Of a DNA stretch of 64,000 nucleotides, positions 49,427-59,580 are shown piece after piece. The notes beneath the pieces were generated by a model. The model ran no database searches. It had not been told where the DNA came from and saw nothing but the letters and a program-made list of their open reading frames with translations. Source of the stretch: Collinsella sp. AF08-23 (GTDB lineage Bacteria > Actinomycetota > Coriobacteriia > Coriobacteriales > Coriobacteriaceae); contig NZ_QUHV01000001.1 of assembly GCF_003479805.1 (NCBI RefSeq), forward strand, positions 258,742 to 322,741, in the 5' to 3' direction. Both the position numbers and the translations under genes were made by a program. Numbering within the stretch: position 1 is the stretch's first letter; every line of letters begins with the position of its first letter.

Positions 49427-50542
49427 ATGTCTAAGAAGCTCAAGGTCGCGTTCATTGGTACCGGTATCATGGGCACGCCCATTGCCGGCCACATCATGGA
49501 TGCCGGCTATCCGCTCACCGTTTTCAACCGCACCAAGACCAAGGCAGAAGGTCTCATTGCCAAGGGAGCCACATGGGCGGATTCCCCGGCCGAGGCGGCC
49601 AAGGATGCAGATGTCGTCTTCACCATGGTCGGCTTCCCCACCGATGTTGAGGAGATCTACCTCGCCGGCGACGGCCTGCTTGCGACCGCCAAGGATGGGG
49701 CGTACCTCATCGACCTCACCACGAGCGCGCCCGAACTCGCCCGCGATATCGCCGGGGCCGCCGAGGTCTGCGGCAAGCACGCCTTCGACTGCCCCGTGAC
49801 GGGAGGGGAGGGCGGCGCGATCGCCGGTACGCTCACGGCCATCGTGGGCGCGACCGAGCGCGACATCGAACCCGTTCGCGCGGTGCTTGAGACCTTCACC
49901 AGCAAGATTTTCTGCTTTGGCGGCGCGGGTAAGGGCCAGGCCGCAAAGCTCTCCAACCAGGTCGCACTTGCCAGCTCCATGGTGGGCATGGCCGACGCGC
50001 TGTCCTTCGCGCAGCAGAACGACCTCGACGTCGAGCAGGTCCGCGAGATGATCTGCTCCGGTACCGGTAGCACCGGTGCCATGATGGCTCTTGCCCCCAA
50101 GGCGCTCGATGGTGACTACAAGCCCGGTTTCCTGGTGGAGCACTTCCTCAAGGATCTGGGCCTTGCCCTCTCGGTTGCCGAAGAGAAGGAACTCGCGCTT
50201 CCCGGCGCCGACACCGCCTTCACCCTCTACGATATGCTCGACGCGATCGGTGGCGGGCGCATGGGCACCCAGGCGATCACCCTGCTGTACCAGGAGGAGG
50301 CGGATGCCGTGGCCGCCGGTCTGGACTGGTCGCTCTACACGGCAGCCCACGAGCACGACGAGGGCTGTGATTGCGGCTGCGATCACGATCACGAGGGGCA
50401 CGGCCACGAGTGCTGCTGCGGCGGCGAGGGTCACGGCCACGGTGAGGGCCACGAGTGCCAGTGCGGCCATGGGCACGGCGAGGGTCACGGCCACGGTGAG
50501 GGCCACGAGTGCCAGTGCGGCCACGGCCACCACGAGGAGTAG
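49427..50542 (+). CDS. 3-hydroxyisobutyrate dehydrogenase-family oxidoreductase with His/Cys-rich tail
   Basis: Residues 1-307 form a beta-hydroxyacid dehydrogenase: the NAD(P) motif FIGTGIMGTPIAGHIMDAG, the substrate motif DCPVTGGEGGA and the catalytic Lys in KLSNQ. Relatives reduce tartronate semialdehyde, succinic semialdehyde or oxidise 3-hydroxyisobutyrate. Residues 308-371 are an unusual tail with 17 His and 10 Cys in 64 residues, made of units like GHGHGEGHECQC, strongly suggesting metal binding (Ni, Zn, Co or Cu). The tail DNA contains a 54-bp tandem duplication, so it is probably expanding by slippage. Confidence 0.85.
   Translation: MSKKLKVAFIGTGIMGTPIAGHIMDAGYPLTVFNRTKTKAEGLIAKGATWADSPAEAAKDADVVFTMVGFPTDVEEIYLAGDGLLATAKDGAYLIDLTTSAPELARDIAGAAEVCGKHAFDCPVTGGEGGAIAGTLTAIVGATERDIEPVRAVLETFTSKIFCFGGAGKGQAAKLSNQVALASSMVGMADALSFAQQNDLDVEQVREMICSGTGSTGAMMALAPKALDGDYKPGFLVEHFLKDLGLALSVAEEKELALPGADTAFTLYDMLDAIGGGRMGTQAITLLYQEEADAVAAGLDWSLYTAAHEHDEGCDCGCDHDHEGHGHECCCGGEGHGHGEGHECQCGHGHGEGHGHGEGHECQCGHGHHEE
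50426..50533 (+). repeat. 54-bp tandem duplication inside the dehydrogenase tail
   Basis: Units 50426-50479 and 50480-50533 are almost identical (both start GAGGGTCACGGCCACGGTGA) and differ only near the end. They keep the reading frame and encode the His/Cys repeats. Confidence 0.9.
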
Positions 50543-50548
50543 GTGAAG

Positions 50549-50965
50549 ATGCCGGCAGATTGGGCATTCGCCATCGTCAATGTATTGGTGTTCGGCTTTG
50601 CCGTCTACATTGGCTTCTTGCTCGGAGACGGCTGGGGCAAGCGCATCGTCACTGCCAAGGCCTACTGGCTCTGCAATCTCGGGATGCTCGTGGGTGCGGT
50701 GCTCTTGGTGACCCTCGTTGCGGTACCGCTTATCCAGGTGTGCGCCATGGGTGTGCTCGCGGGGGCAATCGCTGGGCTCAAGATGGGTTTTGGTGAGTCC
50801 GTCGGTCCCTGGAAGTGGCTTGATAACTTTATGGATGTCAACCGCCGTCATCGAAAGGTTGCCGAGAAGGGTAACGGCGAGGCGTATCGTCGCCGTCGTA
50901 AGACTGGCGAGGCGGGCCCCGACCTCATCTCGGTCGACAAGAAGGGCGCTTCCACCCGTGAATAA
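50549..50965 (+). CDS. Small membrane protein of unknown function
   Basis: The 138-aa protein has three hydrophobic segments (FAIVNVLVFGFAVYIGFLL, GMLVGAVLLVTLVAVPLI and CAMGVLAGAIAGLKMG) and a basic C-terminal third (NRRHRKVAEKGNGEAYRRRRK). GAGGAG at the end of the previous gene precedes ATG 50549; GTG 50543 is an alternative. No family recognised. Confidence 0.75.
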   Translation: MPADWAFAIVNVLVFGFAVYIGFLLGDGWGKRIVTAKAYWLCNLGMLVGAVLLVTLVAVPLIQVCAMGVLAGAIAGLKMGFGESVGPWKWLDNFMDVNRRHRKVAEKGNGEAYRRRRKTGEAGPDLISVDKKGASTRE

Positions 50966-51024
50966 GCGCTCTGCGCTTTTGATAGTGTCGCGTTAGTTGG
51001 ATAAGAAAGATACGAGGTATGCAC

Positions 51025-51720
51025 ATGGCAGAAGATTCCGCCGTCGAACTGACCCCCGAGGAGGCCGCGCGCCTTGCAAGCGTCGAGGGGAGCGCCGACG
51101 CCCTCTCCGCCCTCATTGAGGACCTGTCGAGCTCGAGCCGTCGTACGCGACAGCTTGCCGCCCGTGTGGTCAACCTGCTCGCCCAGCGCGACCCCGCACT
51201 CCTTGTGCCCTGCATTGAGCAGCTCATCGACGCGCTGTACCGCCCGGAGGCTCAGACCCGTTGGGAGATTCTCGACGCATTGACCCTGCTCGCCCCCGAG
51301 CACGCAAAGGAGTGCGGAGCCGCCTACGAGGGCGCCGAGTCGGCCCTGTTCGACGAGATCTCCGCTCCTCTACGCTTGTCCGCTTTCCGCTTCCTGACGG
51401 TGTGGGGCGCTACGGAGCGCCGTCGTTCCGAGAAGGTCTGGCCCATCATTGACGAGGCGATCCAGTGCTACCACGGTGACCTTGAGTACCGCGACATGCT
51501 CGCCCTGTTGTTCGCCTTTGCACACGGGCAAATCGCCGGTACCGTCGCCGCCGAGCTCGCCGGTCGCCTGCAGTTCGATGCCGAGAACGGCAAGGGGAGC
51601 TATCTGCGCGTGCGCTCGCGCGAGATATACGACGCGCTGGTTAAGCGCTTCAAGCTCGACAACCCGCAGAAAAAGGTTCGTGCCAAGAAGAGCGAAGCCG
51701 ACGATGAGGACGAGGAGTAG
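51025..51720 (+). CDS. HEAT-like helical protein of unknown function
   Basis: The 231-aa protein is mostly helical with two or three HEAT-like units, such as SSRRTRQLAARVVNLLAQRDPALL and RWEILDALTLLAPEHAKECG. The C-terminus is acidic. GAGGT precedes ATG 51025. It ends 3 bp before the dehydrogenase gene, so they are co-transcribed. No function can be named. Confidence 0.75.
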   Translation: MAEDSAVELTPEEAARLASVEGSADALSALIEDLSSSSRRTRQLAARVVNLLAQRDPALLVPCIEQLIDALYRPEAQTRWEILDALTLLAPEHAKECGAAYEGAESALFDEISAPLRLSAFRFLTVWGATERRRSEKVWPIIDEAIQCYHGDLEYRDMLALLFAFAHGQIAGTVAAELAGRLQFDAENGKGSYLRVRSREIYDALVKRFKLDNPQKKVRAKKSEADDEDEE

Positions 51721-51723
51721 ACC

Positions 51724-52809
51724 ATGGCCCACGATGTTGTGTTGATTCCCGGTGACGGTATCGGCCCCGAGATCACGAGCGCCATGCGCCGCGTGGTCGA
51801 GGCGACTGGCGTTCAGATCAATTGGAATGTGCAGAACGCCGGCGCCGGTGTGATGGATGAGTTTGGCACCCCGCTGCCCGAGCACGTCCTCGAGGCGGTG
51901 CGCGCCACCAAGGTCGCCATCAAGGGGCCCATCACCACTCCCGTGGGCACGGGTTTCCGCAGCGTCAACGTCGCCCTGCGCAAGGAGTTCGACCTGTACG
52001 CTTGTGTGCGCCCCTGCCTGTCGCAGCCCGGCGACGGCTCGCGCTACCGCGACGTCGACCTTGTTATCGTACGTGAGAACACCGAGGACCTTTATGCGGG
52101 CATCGAGTTTGACGAGGGTGCTCTCGAGGTGCAGAAGCTGAGCGAGCTCGTAGAGGCCTCCGGTCAGAAGACGTTCGCTCCCGATTCCGCCATCTCCATC
52201 AAGCCGATCTCCATCGCGCGCTGCAAGCGCATCGTGGAATACGCCTTCGAATACGCCCGTCGCTGTGGCCGCAAGAAGGTCACGTGCGTGCACAAGGCCA
52301 ACATCATGAAGGCGACCGACGGCCTGTACCTGCGCATCGCGCGCGAGGTGGCCGAGCGCTACCCCGATATCGAGTTCAACGACAAGATCGTCGACGCGAC
52401 GTGCATGGGCCTCGTCCAGGAGCCGCACGATTTCGACGTGCTCGTGTGCCTCAACCTCTACGGTGACATCGTGAGCGACCTGTGCGCCGGCCTGGTGGGT
52501 GGCCTCGGCATGGCCCCGGGTGCCAATATCGGCACCGAGGCTGCCATCTTTGAGCCCACGCATGGCAGCGCACCCGATATCGCCGGCAAGGATATCGCCA
52601 ACCCCACGGCTGAGATTCTCTCCGCCGCGATGATGCTCGATCATCTGGGAGAGGGCGAGGCCGCCGAGAAGATCCGCGCCGCCGTTCGCGCCACGCTTGC
52701 CGAGGGCACGCAGGTTACGGGTGACGTGCAGTGCGCGCTCACCGGCAGCACCGAGGGAGCCGTGGGGACGCAGGCGTACGCCGACGCCGTCATTTCGCAT
52801 ATTTCGTAA
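51724..52809 (+). CDS. Isocitrate/isopropylmalate dehydrogenase family, probable NAD-type isocitrate dehydrogenase
   Basis: The 361-aa enzyme shows [11 protein letters not shown], the substrate segment [35 protein letters not shown] and [20 protein letters not shown] with the metal Asp residues. The segment [18 protein letters not shown] fits the homoisocitrate/NAD-isocitrate group better than LeuB. It probably makes 2-oxoglutarate from isocitrate. No other leucine or citrate-cycle gene is adjacent. Confidence 0.85.
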   Translation: MAHDVVLIPGDGIGPEITSAMRRVVEATGVQINWNVQNAGAGVMDEFGTPLPEHVLEAVRATKVAIKGPITTPVGTGFRSVNVALRKEFDLYACVRPCLSQPGDGSRYRDVDLVIVRENTEDLYAGIEFDEGALEVQKLSELVEASGQKTFAPDSAISIKPISIARCKRIVEYAFEYARRCGRKKVTCVHKANIMKATDGLYLRIAREVAERYPDIEFNDKIVDATCMGLVQEPHDFDVLVCLNLYGDIVSDLCAGLVGGLGMAPGANIGTEAAIFEPTHGSAPDIAGKDIANPTAEILSAAMMLDHLGEGEAAEKIRAAVRATLAEGTQVTGDVQCALTGSTEGAVGTQAYADAVISHIS

Positions 52810-52840
52810 TACATCGCATCGATAGAAGGGAGCGGACCGC

Positions 52841-53950
52841 ATGGGTCTGGTCATGAAGAAGGACGATTCCGAAGATAACGAGTACATTGACGGCATCGAG
52901 GTCATTGGTCAGGGCGAGGGGCCGGAGCCGGAGGCGGATGGTCCGTTCGTGGAGCTGCACGACGGTCCGACTGCAGAGGACATCTCGGGCAAGACCGCGG
53001 CGGCGGAGGCCGAGCGCGAGCTCGAAGCCGACCCCGAGCTGCTCGATGCCGCCGATGAGGATGCGGACGTTGAGCTCGATGCGGATTCCGACGGCGTCTC
53101 CACAACGAATGGATCTGCGGGCGGTCCGGGTAAGCGTCATAAGCTCTATATCGCCCTAGCCGTTATTGCCGTGGTCGCCGCCGCCATCGTGGGCTATGTG
53201 ATTGGCTCGGGTGGATTCGGCCAGAAGGGGACGGGTTCCGCCACGCTCACCGAAGACCAGCTCGACACCACCGTCGCCGCCTGGACCATCGACGGCGGCA
53301 CCCACAAGGTCTCTGCCCGCGAGGCCATCGAGAGCCAGTACAGCCTCGATAGCGTCAAGGGCGATGACGACACCTACCCTGCGCCCTCTGCCGAGGTCAT
53401 CCTCTCCTATGCCCGCAACCAGGTGCTCCTTGCGGCAGCTGAGAAGCAGGGTCTGACCGTCGACGACTCCGAGCTCGCCGCGGCTGCCGAGCAGTCCCTG
53501 GGCACCTCCGATTTCGAGACGATTGCGAGCCAGTATCAGGTCACGGAGGAGCAGGCCCAGGATATCGTTCGTCAGCAGGCGACCATTCAAAAGCTCTACG
53601 GCACCATCGTGAAGAATGCTCCCGCCGCTCCAACTGCGCCCGAGGAGCCGGCGGACGGCGATAGCACGACGGCGACCGCCGACTACGCCGCCTATATTCT
53701 CGACCTCGCGGGAGATGAATGGGATGAGGAGGCTGGTGCGTGGGCCGACTCCGACGGTACGTACGCTACGGCGTTTAGTGGGGACGACTTTGACGGCCAG
53801 ACTGCCACCTATGAGCAGGCGCAGAAGGCCTACGCCGCCGCGTATCAGGATTATGCGACTGAGGCCTCTAGCGCCAACCAGGATTGGACCGCGTACGTAA
53901 ATGGCCTGTTTGCCAAGGCGAATATCACGCTCTATGGTCTGTTCGCTTAG
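52841..53950 (+). CDS. Membrane-anchored protein with SurA-N-like region
   Basis: The 369-aa protein has an acidic cytoplasmic part (about 100 residues), one membrane helix (KLYIALAVIAVVAAAIVGYVIG, about 105-126) and an extracellular helical domain. The stretch SAEVILSYARNQVLLAAAEKQGLTVDDSELAAA resembles SurA/PrsA N-terminal chaperone regions. No peptidyl-prolyl isomerase domain is visible. It may help extracytoplasmic folding, which is tentative. The tail is rich in Ala, Asp and Tyr. Confidence 0.65.
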   Translation: MGLVMKKDDSEDNEYIDGIEVIGQGEGPEPEADGPFVELHDGPTAEDISGKTAAAEAERELEADPELLDAADEDADVELDADSDGVSTTNGSAGGPGKRHKLYIALAVIAVVAAAIVGYVIGSGGFGQKGTGSATLTEDQLDTTVAAWTIDGGTHKVSAREAIESQYSLDSVKGDDDTYPAPSAEVILSYARNQVLLAAAEKQGLTVDDSELAAAAEQSLGTSDFETIASQYQVTEEQAQDIVRQQATIQKLYGTIVKNAPAAPTAPEEPADGDSTTATADYAAYILDLAGDEWDEEAGAWADSDGTYATAFSGDDFDGQTATYEQAQKAYAAAYQDYATEASSANQDWTAYVNGLFAKANITLYGLFA

Positions 53951-53976
53951 ATGTAGAGCCTCCATATGACCGCCCG

Positions 53977-54030
53977 GATGCCCGGTGCGCCGCTCACGGG
54001 TTTGCCCGAGGCGGCCGCCGGGCATCTTGC
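53977..54030 (+). terminator. Probable terminator after the SurA-N-like gene
   Basis: GATGCCCGG..GCGCCGC (53977-53993) pairs with GCGGC.GCCGGGCATC (54011-54026) with a small bulge, followed by TTGCT. The T-run is short. Confidence 0.6.
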
Positions 54031-54138
54031 TATGCTGGGCATATGGTTCCCAAGGTGATCGCACGACTGCAAGATCGCGGTTCAGATCATGCACCCATGG
54101 TCCCCGCGCGTTCACCGGGTAAGAAGAAAGGACGACTC

Positions 54139-54948
54139 ATGAGCGAGACGTTTGAGAAGATGACGGCACATTGCAAGCCCACCATGGAGCATCCCGTTGC
54201 GATTGTGTTGGGCAGCGGCCTTGGCTCTTTGGGTGAGCGGGTGCGCGTTGTGCGTCATATCCCGTACAGCGACATCGACGGATTTCCCCCCGAGGCGATT
54301 CCCGTTGAGGGCCATCGTTTCACGGTGCTCGTGGGTGAGCTCGATGGCGTTCCAGTGGTCGTGTACCCCGGCCGTGTTCATATGTATCAAGGATACGATG
54401 CCCTTCAGGTGACGTCCCTGGTTCGTCATGCCCATAAACTGGGATGCCGCAGCATTGTCTTGAGCTGTGCTTCGGGCGCGGTTGGCGACATCGCTCCGGG
54501 AACGGTCGGCATCATTAGCGACCAGCTGAACCTCACGGGGCGCAATCCGCTTGCAACGCCCGCCGGCGTCGCGGCAGCCGGACTCGATAGCCCCTTCGTT
54601 TCCATGGCGGGCGCGTATTCTTCGTATCTCTCCGGCTTGGCGCGCGAGGCGGCGGCGGAGCTGGGAATGGAACTCGCGGAAGGTACGTATGCCGGCTTGC
54701 TGGGCCCCAACTATGAGACGCCTGCGGAGGTTCGCATGCTCGATGCGCTCGGCGCCGACTACGTGGGAATGTCCACCGTGTGCGAGACGATTATGGCACG
54801 TGCGCTGGGCATGGAGGTGCTTGGCATTACGCTTGTGACCAATAAAGCGGGTTGCCCGGGTGGTGGGCATGCCGAAGTGCTCGAGGCGGCGGATGCCGCC
54901 TCTGATGCCATGCAAGCGCTCGCCCTCGGCGTGCTCGCACGCATGTAG
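54139..54948 (+). CDS. punA: Purine nucleoside phosphorylase (trimeric, PNP-I type)
   Basis: The 269-aa protein has the phosphate-binding LGSGLGSLGERV and PGRVHMYQGYD, plus NYETPAEVRML and MSTVCETIMARALGMEVLGITLVTNKAGCPGG, whose Glu, Met and Asn contact the purine nucleoside. It splits guanosine, inosine or their deoxy forms to base and ribose 1-phosphate. AAAGGA precedes ATG 54139; the open frame upstream crosses a terminator and is rejected. Confidence 0.93.
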   Translation: MSETFEKMTAHCKPTMEHPVAIVLGSGLGSLGERVRVVRHIPYSDIDGFPPEAIPVEGHRFTVLVGELDGVPVVVYPGRVHMYQGYDALQVTSLVRHAHKLGCRSIVLSCASGAVGDIAPGTVGIISDQLNLTGRNPLATPAGVAAAGLDSPFVSMAGAYSSYLSGLAREAAAELGMELAEGTYAGLLGPNYETPAEVRMLDALGADYVGMSTVCETIMARALGMEVLGITLVTNKAGCPGGGHAEVLEAADAASDAMQALALGVLARM

Positions 54949-55105
54949 CGTTTCCCCGGGTCGCGGTGCGGTTTGCCTCCAGTGTGTGTCCTAGGTTTTG
55001 GGCCTGCTTGCCACTGATGCGAGTCGGTTGGTCTCGGCACTTCCTGCGCCGTACTCGCGGCTTGCAATGCAATGGCAGATTTTTCTAGGAAGCGGCACTA
55101 GGGGC

Positions 55106-55147
55106 TTGCGCCGCCGACGGTTTCCACGTACTATAAACAACCGTCGG
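55106..55147 (+). promoter_or_regulatory. tRNA-Thr promoter embedded in an inverted repeat
   Basis: TTGCGC (55106-55111), 17-bp spacer, TACTAT (55129-55134). Perfect 9-bp arms CCGACGGTT (55114-55122) and AACCGTCGG (55139-55147) flank the -10 box. The rest of 54949-55105 holds nothing I can identify. Confidence 0.7.
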
Positions 55148-55176
55148 TATGGTCATGCCGTATCGCGCATGGAACC

Positions 55177-55252
55177 GCCAGCGTAGCTCAGTTGGCAGAG
55201 CACCGCTCTCGTAAAGCGGGGGTCACCGGTTCGAGCCCGGTCGCTGGCTCCA
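55177..55252 (+). tRNA. tRNA-Thr (anticodon CGT)
   Basis: A complete 76-nt cloverleaf: acceptor GCCAGCG/CGCTGGC, D arm GCTCAGTTGGCAGAGC, anticodon arm CCGCT-CTCGTAA-AGCGG with CGT at 55210-55212, T arm ACCGG-TTCGAGC-CCGGT. CCA is encoded (55250-55252). It reads ACG codons. Confidence 0.97.
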
Positions 55253-55263
55253 TCGAAATCAGC

Positions 55264-55298
55264 AGGTCAGATGCTTCGCGCATCTGACCTGTTTTTTT
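55264..55298 (+). terminator. Rho-independent terminator after tRNA-Thr
   Basis: Perfect 11-bp arms CAGGTCAGATG (55264-55274) and CATCTGACCTG (55281-55291), followed by seven T. Confidence 0.95.
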
Positions 55299-55332
55299 CA
55301 GTCCACGCATCCCAAGATTCAACTTGTGCCTA

Positions 55333-55490
55333 CCGGAACGCAACCCATGCCTACCGAGATTGCCTATGATTCTCTTCCATTTGAACGTGGGAAACGGCAG
55401 ATAATCATAGGCAAACCCGATCGGGGCAGAGGTAGTTTGCGCCGGGGCATAGGCAAACCCGCCTTGGGCATAGGTGGTTTGCGTTTCCGG
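55333..55490. repeat. Nested direct and inverted repeats based on GCATAGGCAAACC
   Basis: TTGCCTATGATT (55360-55371) is the perfect inverse of AATCATAGGCAA (55403-55414). CATAGGCAAACCCG occurs at 55407-55420 and again 41 bp later (55448-55461). Outer arms CCGGAACGCAACCCATGCC (55333-55351) and the 55467-55490 segment are roughly complementary. The block lies between the tRNA terminator and the amidohydrolase promoter (TTGCCC 55496-55501, TACAAT 55518-55523). Confidence 0.7.
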
Positions 55491-55547
55491 GGTATTTGCC
55501 CAACAATTTCAAGTAGATACAATCCGATATGTGGGCAGGAGCGCAAG

Positions 55548-57197
55548 ATGGAAATCGGTCAGGTCGACTATGTGATCACATCTACCAGGGTGTTCACGAG
55601 TGAGGTGGGGGAGGACGCGGCGCGGCCCCTAGCGTTTGCCGTGGCAGGCGACCGCATCGTCGTCGTAGGCGCACCCGCCGACGTGATCGCCGCCTGCGTG
55701 CCCGACACGCCGGTGCTCGACTTCGGCGACGCCTTCATCTGCCCTGGCTTTCACGACGCCCACTTGCATTTCTTTCATACCGCGCTTGGCGCATCCCCGT
55801 ACCTGCTCATGCACATGGGCGAAAGCGAGGCCGAACTCGTGGCGCGCACCGTTGAGTTCGCCGCTGGGCTGCCCGATCACGCCTGGGTGGTCACGCAGGG
55901 TTGGCGCGATTACCGTTGGGACCCACCCGTGCCGCCCACCAAGCGCTCGCTCGATGAGGCATTTCCCACCCGCCCGTGCGTTATGTACTCGGGTGATGGC
56001 CATACGCTGTGGATGAACACCTGCGCCCTCGAGGCCCTCGGCGTGACCCGCGATTCCGTGCCCCCGCAAGGCGGCAGCTACGACCGCGACGAGAACGGCG
56101 AACTCACGGGCATCATCCGCGAGGCTGCTGCCATGGAGCTGCTCCCGCGGTGCCTTGAGTGGCTCACCGAGGACGACATCGCCCGCGCCTACGAGGACCA
56201 GATGACTCGCATGGCGGAGCAGGGAATCACCTCGATCTGCGATATGGCCCTCATGCCGCACCCCGGCTGCGATTTCATTCGCGACGACGTATACGAGAAA
56301 CTCTCGCGCGAGGGCAAACTCACCTTGCGCGTGCATATGTACCCCACGCTGCTCGACGACCAGTCGCGCCTGGAGGATCTGCAGGACCGTTACGCGGGTG
56401 ATGAGTTCCCGTTGCTGCGTGCCCCGGGTTTCAAACAGTTCTTCGACGGCGTGAGCAGCCAACATACCGCGTGGCTGACCGAGCCCTACACGAACGCGCG
56501 CTTCGACGGCGACTGTGGGCGTCCCACGGTGCCCACGGACCATATGCGCGAGCTGGTGCTGGCGGCTGCCGAGCGCGGTCATTCCGTGCGCATTCACACC
56601 ATCGGTGACCGCGCCATTCACGAGGCCCTCGACATCTTTGAGGAGGCGCTGGCTTGGTACGGTGCTTCTATGCAGGGCCGCAACACCCTTGAGCACCTAG
56701 AGAACCTCCTGCCCGAGGACATCGACCGCCTGGCAGATCTTGGCGTGCTGGCAAGCTCGCAACCTGGGCACATCACCCTCGACCCGGGTGGTCCCGAGCG
56801 CGACCTCGGCCCCGAACGCAGCCGCATCATGTGGCCATTCGCGACGTACACAGCGCGTGGCGTTGAGCAAGCTTTTGGCACTGATTCACCCATCACGGCC
56901 GTGACCAGCATGGATGTGCTCTATTGTGCCGTTGCGCGTCAGGATCCGTTTACCCATGAACCTTCGGGCGGCTGGCTGCCGAGCGAGCGCATCAGTGCCG
57001 CAGACGCGCTGCGCATCTACACTGCAGGCAGCGCCGCGGCGGTGGGCCGCGAGCACGAGCTCGGTCAAATTGCGCCCGGCTACCTGGCTGACTTCGTAGT
57101 GCTGGACCGCGACATCACCGTGTGCGACCCGGAGGAGATCCAATCTGCGCAGGTGCTTGTCACCTACGTGGGTGGTCAACGGGTCTACGAGCGGTAG
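55548..57197 (+). CDS. YtcJ-like amidohydrolase
   Basis: The 549-aa metal-dependent hydrolase (amidohydrolase 3 family) has GFHDAHLHFFH near residue 70, SGDGHTLWMN, ICDMALMP, VRIHTIGDRAI and AFGTDSPITAVTSM, the usual metal and active-site stations. Relatives act on varied amides and cyclic substrates; the substrate here is unknown. AGGAG precedes ATG 55548, while the frame upstream runs through the repeats and is rejected. It stands alone with its own promoter. Confidence 0.87.
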   Translation: MEIGQVDYVITSTRVFTSEVGEDAARPLAFAVAGDRIVVVGAPADVIAACVPDTPVLDFGDAFICPGFHDAHLHFFHTALGASPYLLMHMGESEAELVARTVEFAAGLPDHAWVVTQGWRDYRWDPPVPPTKRSLDEAFPTRPCVMYSGDGHTLWMNTCALEALGVTRDSVPPQGGSYDRDENGELTGIIREAAAMELLPRCLEWLTEDDIARAYEDQMTRMAEQGITSICDMALMPHPGCDFIRDDVYEKLSREGKLTLRVHMYPTLLDDQSRLEDLQDRYAGDEFPLLRAPGFKQFFDGVSSQHTAWLTEPYTNARFDGDCGRPTVPTDHMRELVLAAAERGHSVRIHTIGDRAIHEALDIFEEALAWYGASMQGRNTLEHLENLLPEDIDRLADLGVLASSQPGHITLDPGGPERDLGPERSRIMWPFATYTARGVEQAFGTDSPITAVTSMDVLYCAVARQDPFTHEPSGGWLPSERISAADALRIYTAGSAAAVGREHELGQIAPGYLADFVVLDRDITVCDPEEIQSAQVLVTYVGGQRVYER

Positions 57198-57436
57198 CGG
57201 TTGCCGAGGTGTTCTGCATGGATTGTCCATGCTCGTGAACGGTTAGCTAGCGGTGGGCAACTGGGGTTCATCGGCAAGATGCACGCCTTTGCGGACAATG
57301 TCCGGAAATGGGGTCAAAATGTCCTAAAACGCCTTCAGACGTCCGGAAAGCAATCGATGCTCGATCGCGTCTTTGCGATACCCAATGAGCGCTCAGGAAA
57401 TCTAAGTGCCGGTTTATAAGATTTTTTGAAGTCGTG

Positions 57437-57465
57437 TTGTATAACTTCTGGAAGCTGGGTACTAT
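57437..57465 (+). promoter_or_regulatory. groES-groEL promoter
   Basis: TTGTAT (57437-57442), 17-bp spacer, TACTAT (57460-57465), about 70 bp before groS. I find no CIRCE (TTAGCACTC-N9-GAGTGCTAA) or HAIR element. The stretch 57198-57436 shows three similar segments around TGTCCGGAAA (57297 on), TGTCCTAAAA and CGTCCGGAAA, but nothing recognised. Confidence 0.7.
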
Positions 57466-57532
57466 TCATCGCGTACATAAACCGCATGGGCCTTGGCGTG
57501 GAGCCGGGGTGCCAGCAAAGGAGGAGACGAAC

Positions 57533-57820
57533 ATGTCTTTGAAGCCGCTTGCAGATCGCGTTCTGATCAAGCCCGACGCTGCTGAGCAGAAGACCGCTTC
57601 TGGTCTGTACATCGCCAGCAACGCCCAGGAGAAGCCGCAGCGCGGCACCGTCGTCGCCGTGGGCGCCGGCAAGCTCAACGACAAGGGCGAGCGCCTGCCG
57701 CTCGACGTTCACGAGGGCGATGTTGTCATCTACGGCAAGTTCGGTGGCAACGAGATCAAGGTCGACGGTGAGGACTACCTCCTCATGCGCGCCGACGACA
57801 TCTACGCCGTCGTCGAGTAG
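57533..57820 (+). CDS. groS: Co-chaperonin GroES
   Basis: The 95-aa protein is a complete GroES: SLKPLADRVLIKP at the start, the mobile loop EQKTASGLYIASNAQEKPQ, and YLLMRADDIYAVVE at the end. It caps GroEL. AAAGGAGGAG precedes ATG 57533. The next gene is groL, after a hairpin repeat. Confidence 0.97.
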   Translation: MSLKPLADRVLIKPDAAEQKTASGLYIASNAQEKPQRGTVVAVGAGKLNDKGERLPLDVHEGDVVIYGKFGGNEIKVDGEDYLLMRADDIYAVVE

Positions 57821-57830
57821 CATCTCCGGA

Positions 57831-57861
57831 CCTCAATTTAGTGCCTGTCCCTAAATTGAGG
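57831..57861. repeat. Variable-stem hairpin with conserved loop, copy 4
   Basis: Perfect 10-bp arms CCTCAATTTA (57831-57840) and TAAATTGAGG (57852-57861) enclose GTGCCTGTCCC. The stem is unrelated to copies 1-3 while the loop is nearly the same. It sits inside the groS-groL operon, and no T-run follows. Confidence 0.8.
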
Positions 57862-57938
57862 CGTGGTACTCGTTCTCGCCGCTGCGGCGCGCGACTCAGC
57901 CGCAGGCGGCATCCAACTTCACTCATTTGGAGGATTGA

Positions 57939-59579
<1,641 letters not shown>

Positions 59580-59580
59580 G

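Noticed and set aside
50348..50539. CRISPR-like repeats in the repetitive block
   Set aside because: The two 54-bp units are adjacent without spacers and are in frame as coding sequence.
57198..57532. CIRCE or HAIR heat-shock operator upstream of groES
   Set aside because: Looked for TTAGCACTC-N9-GAGTGCTAA and similar inverted repeats; TGAGCGCTCA near 57387 is too short and does not fit.
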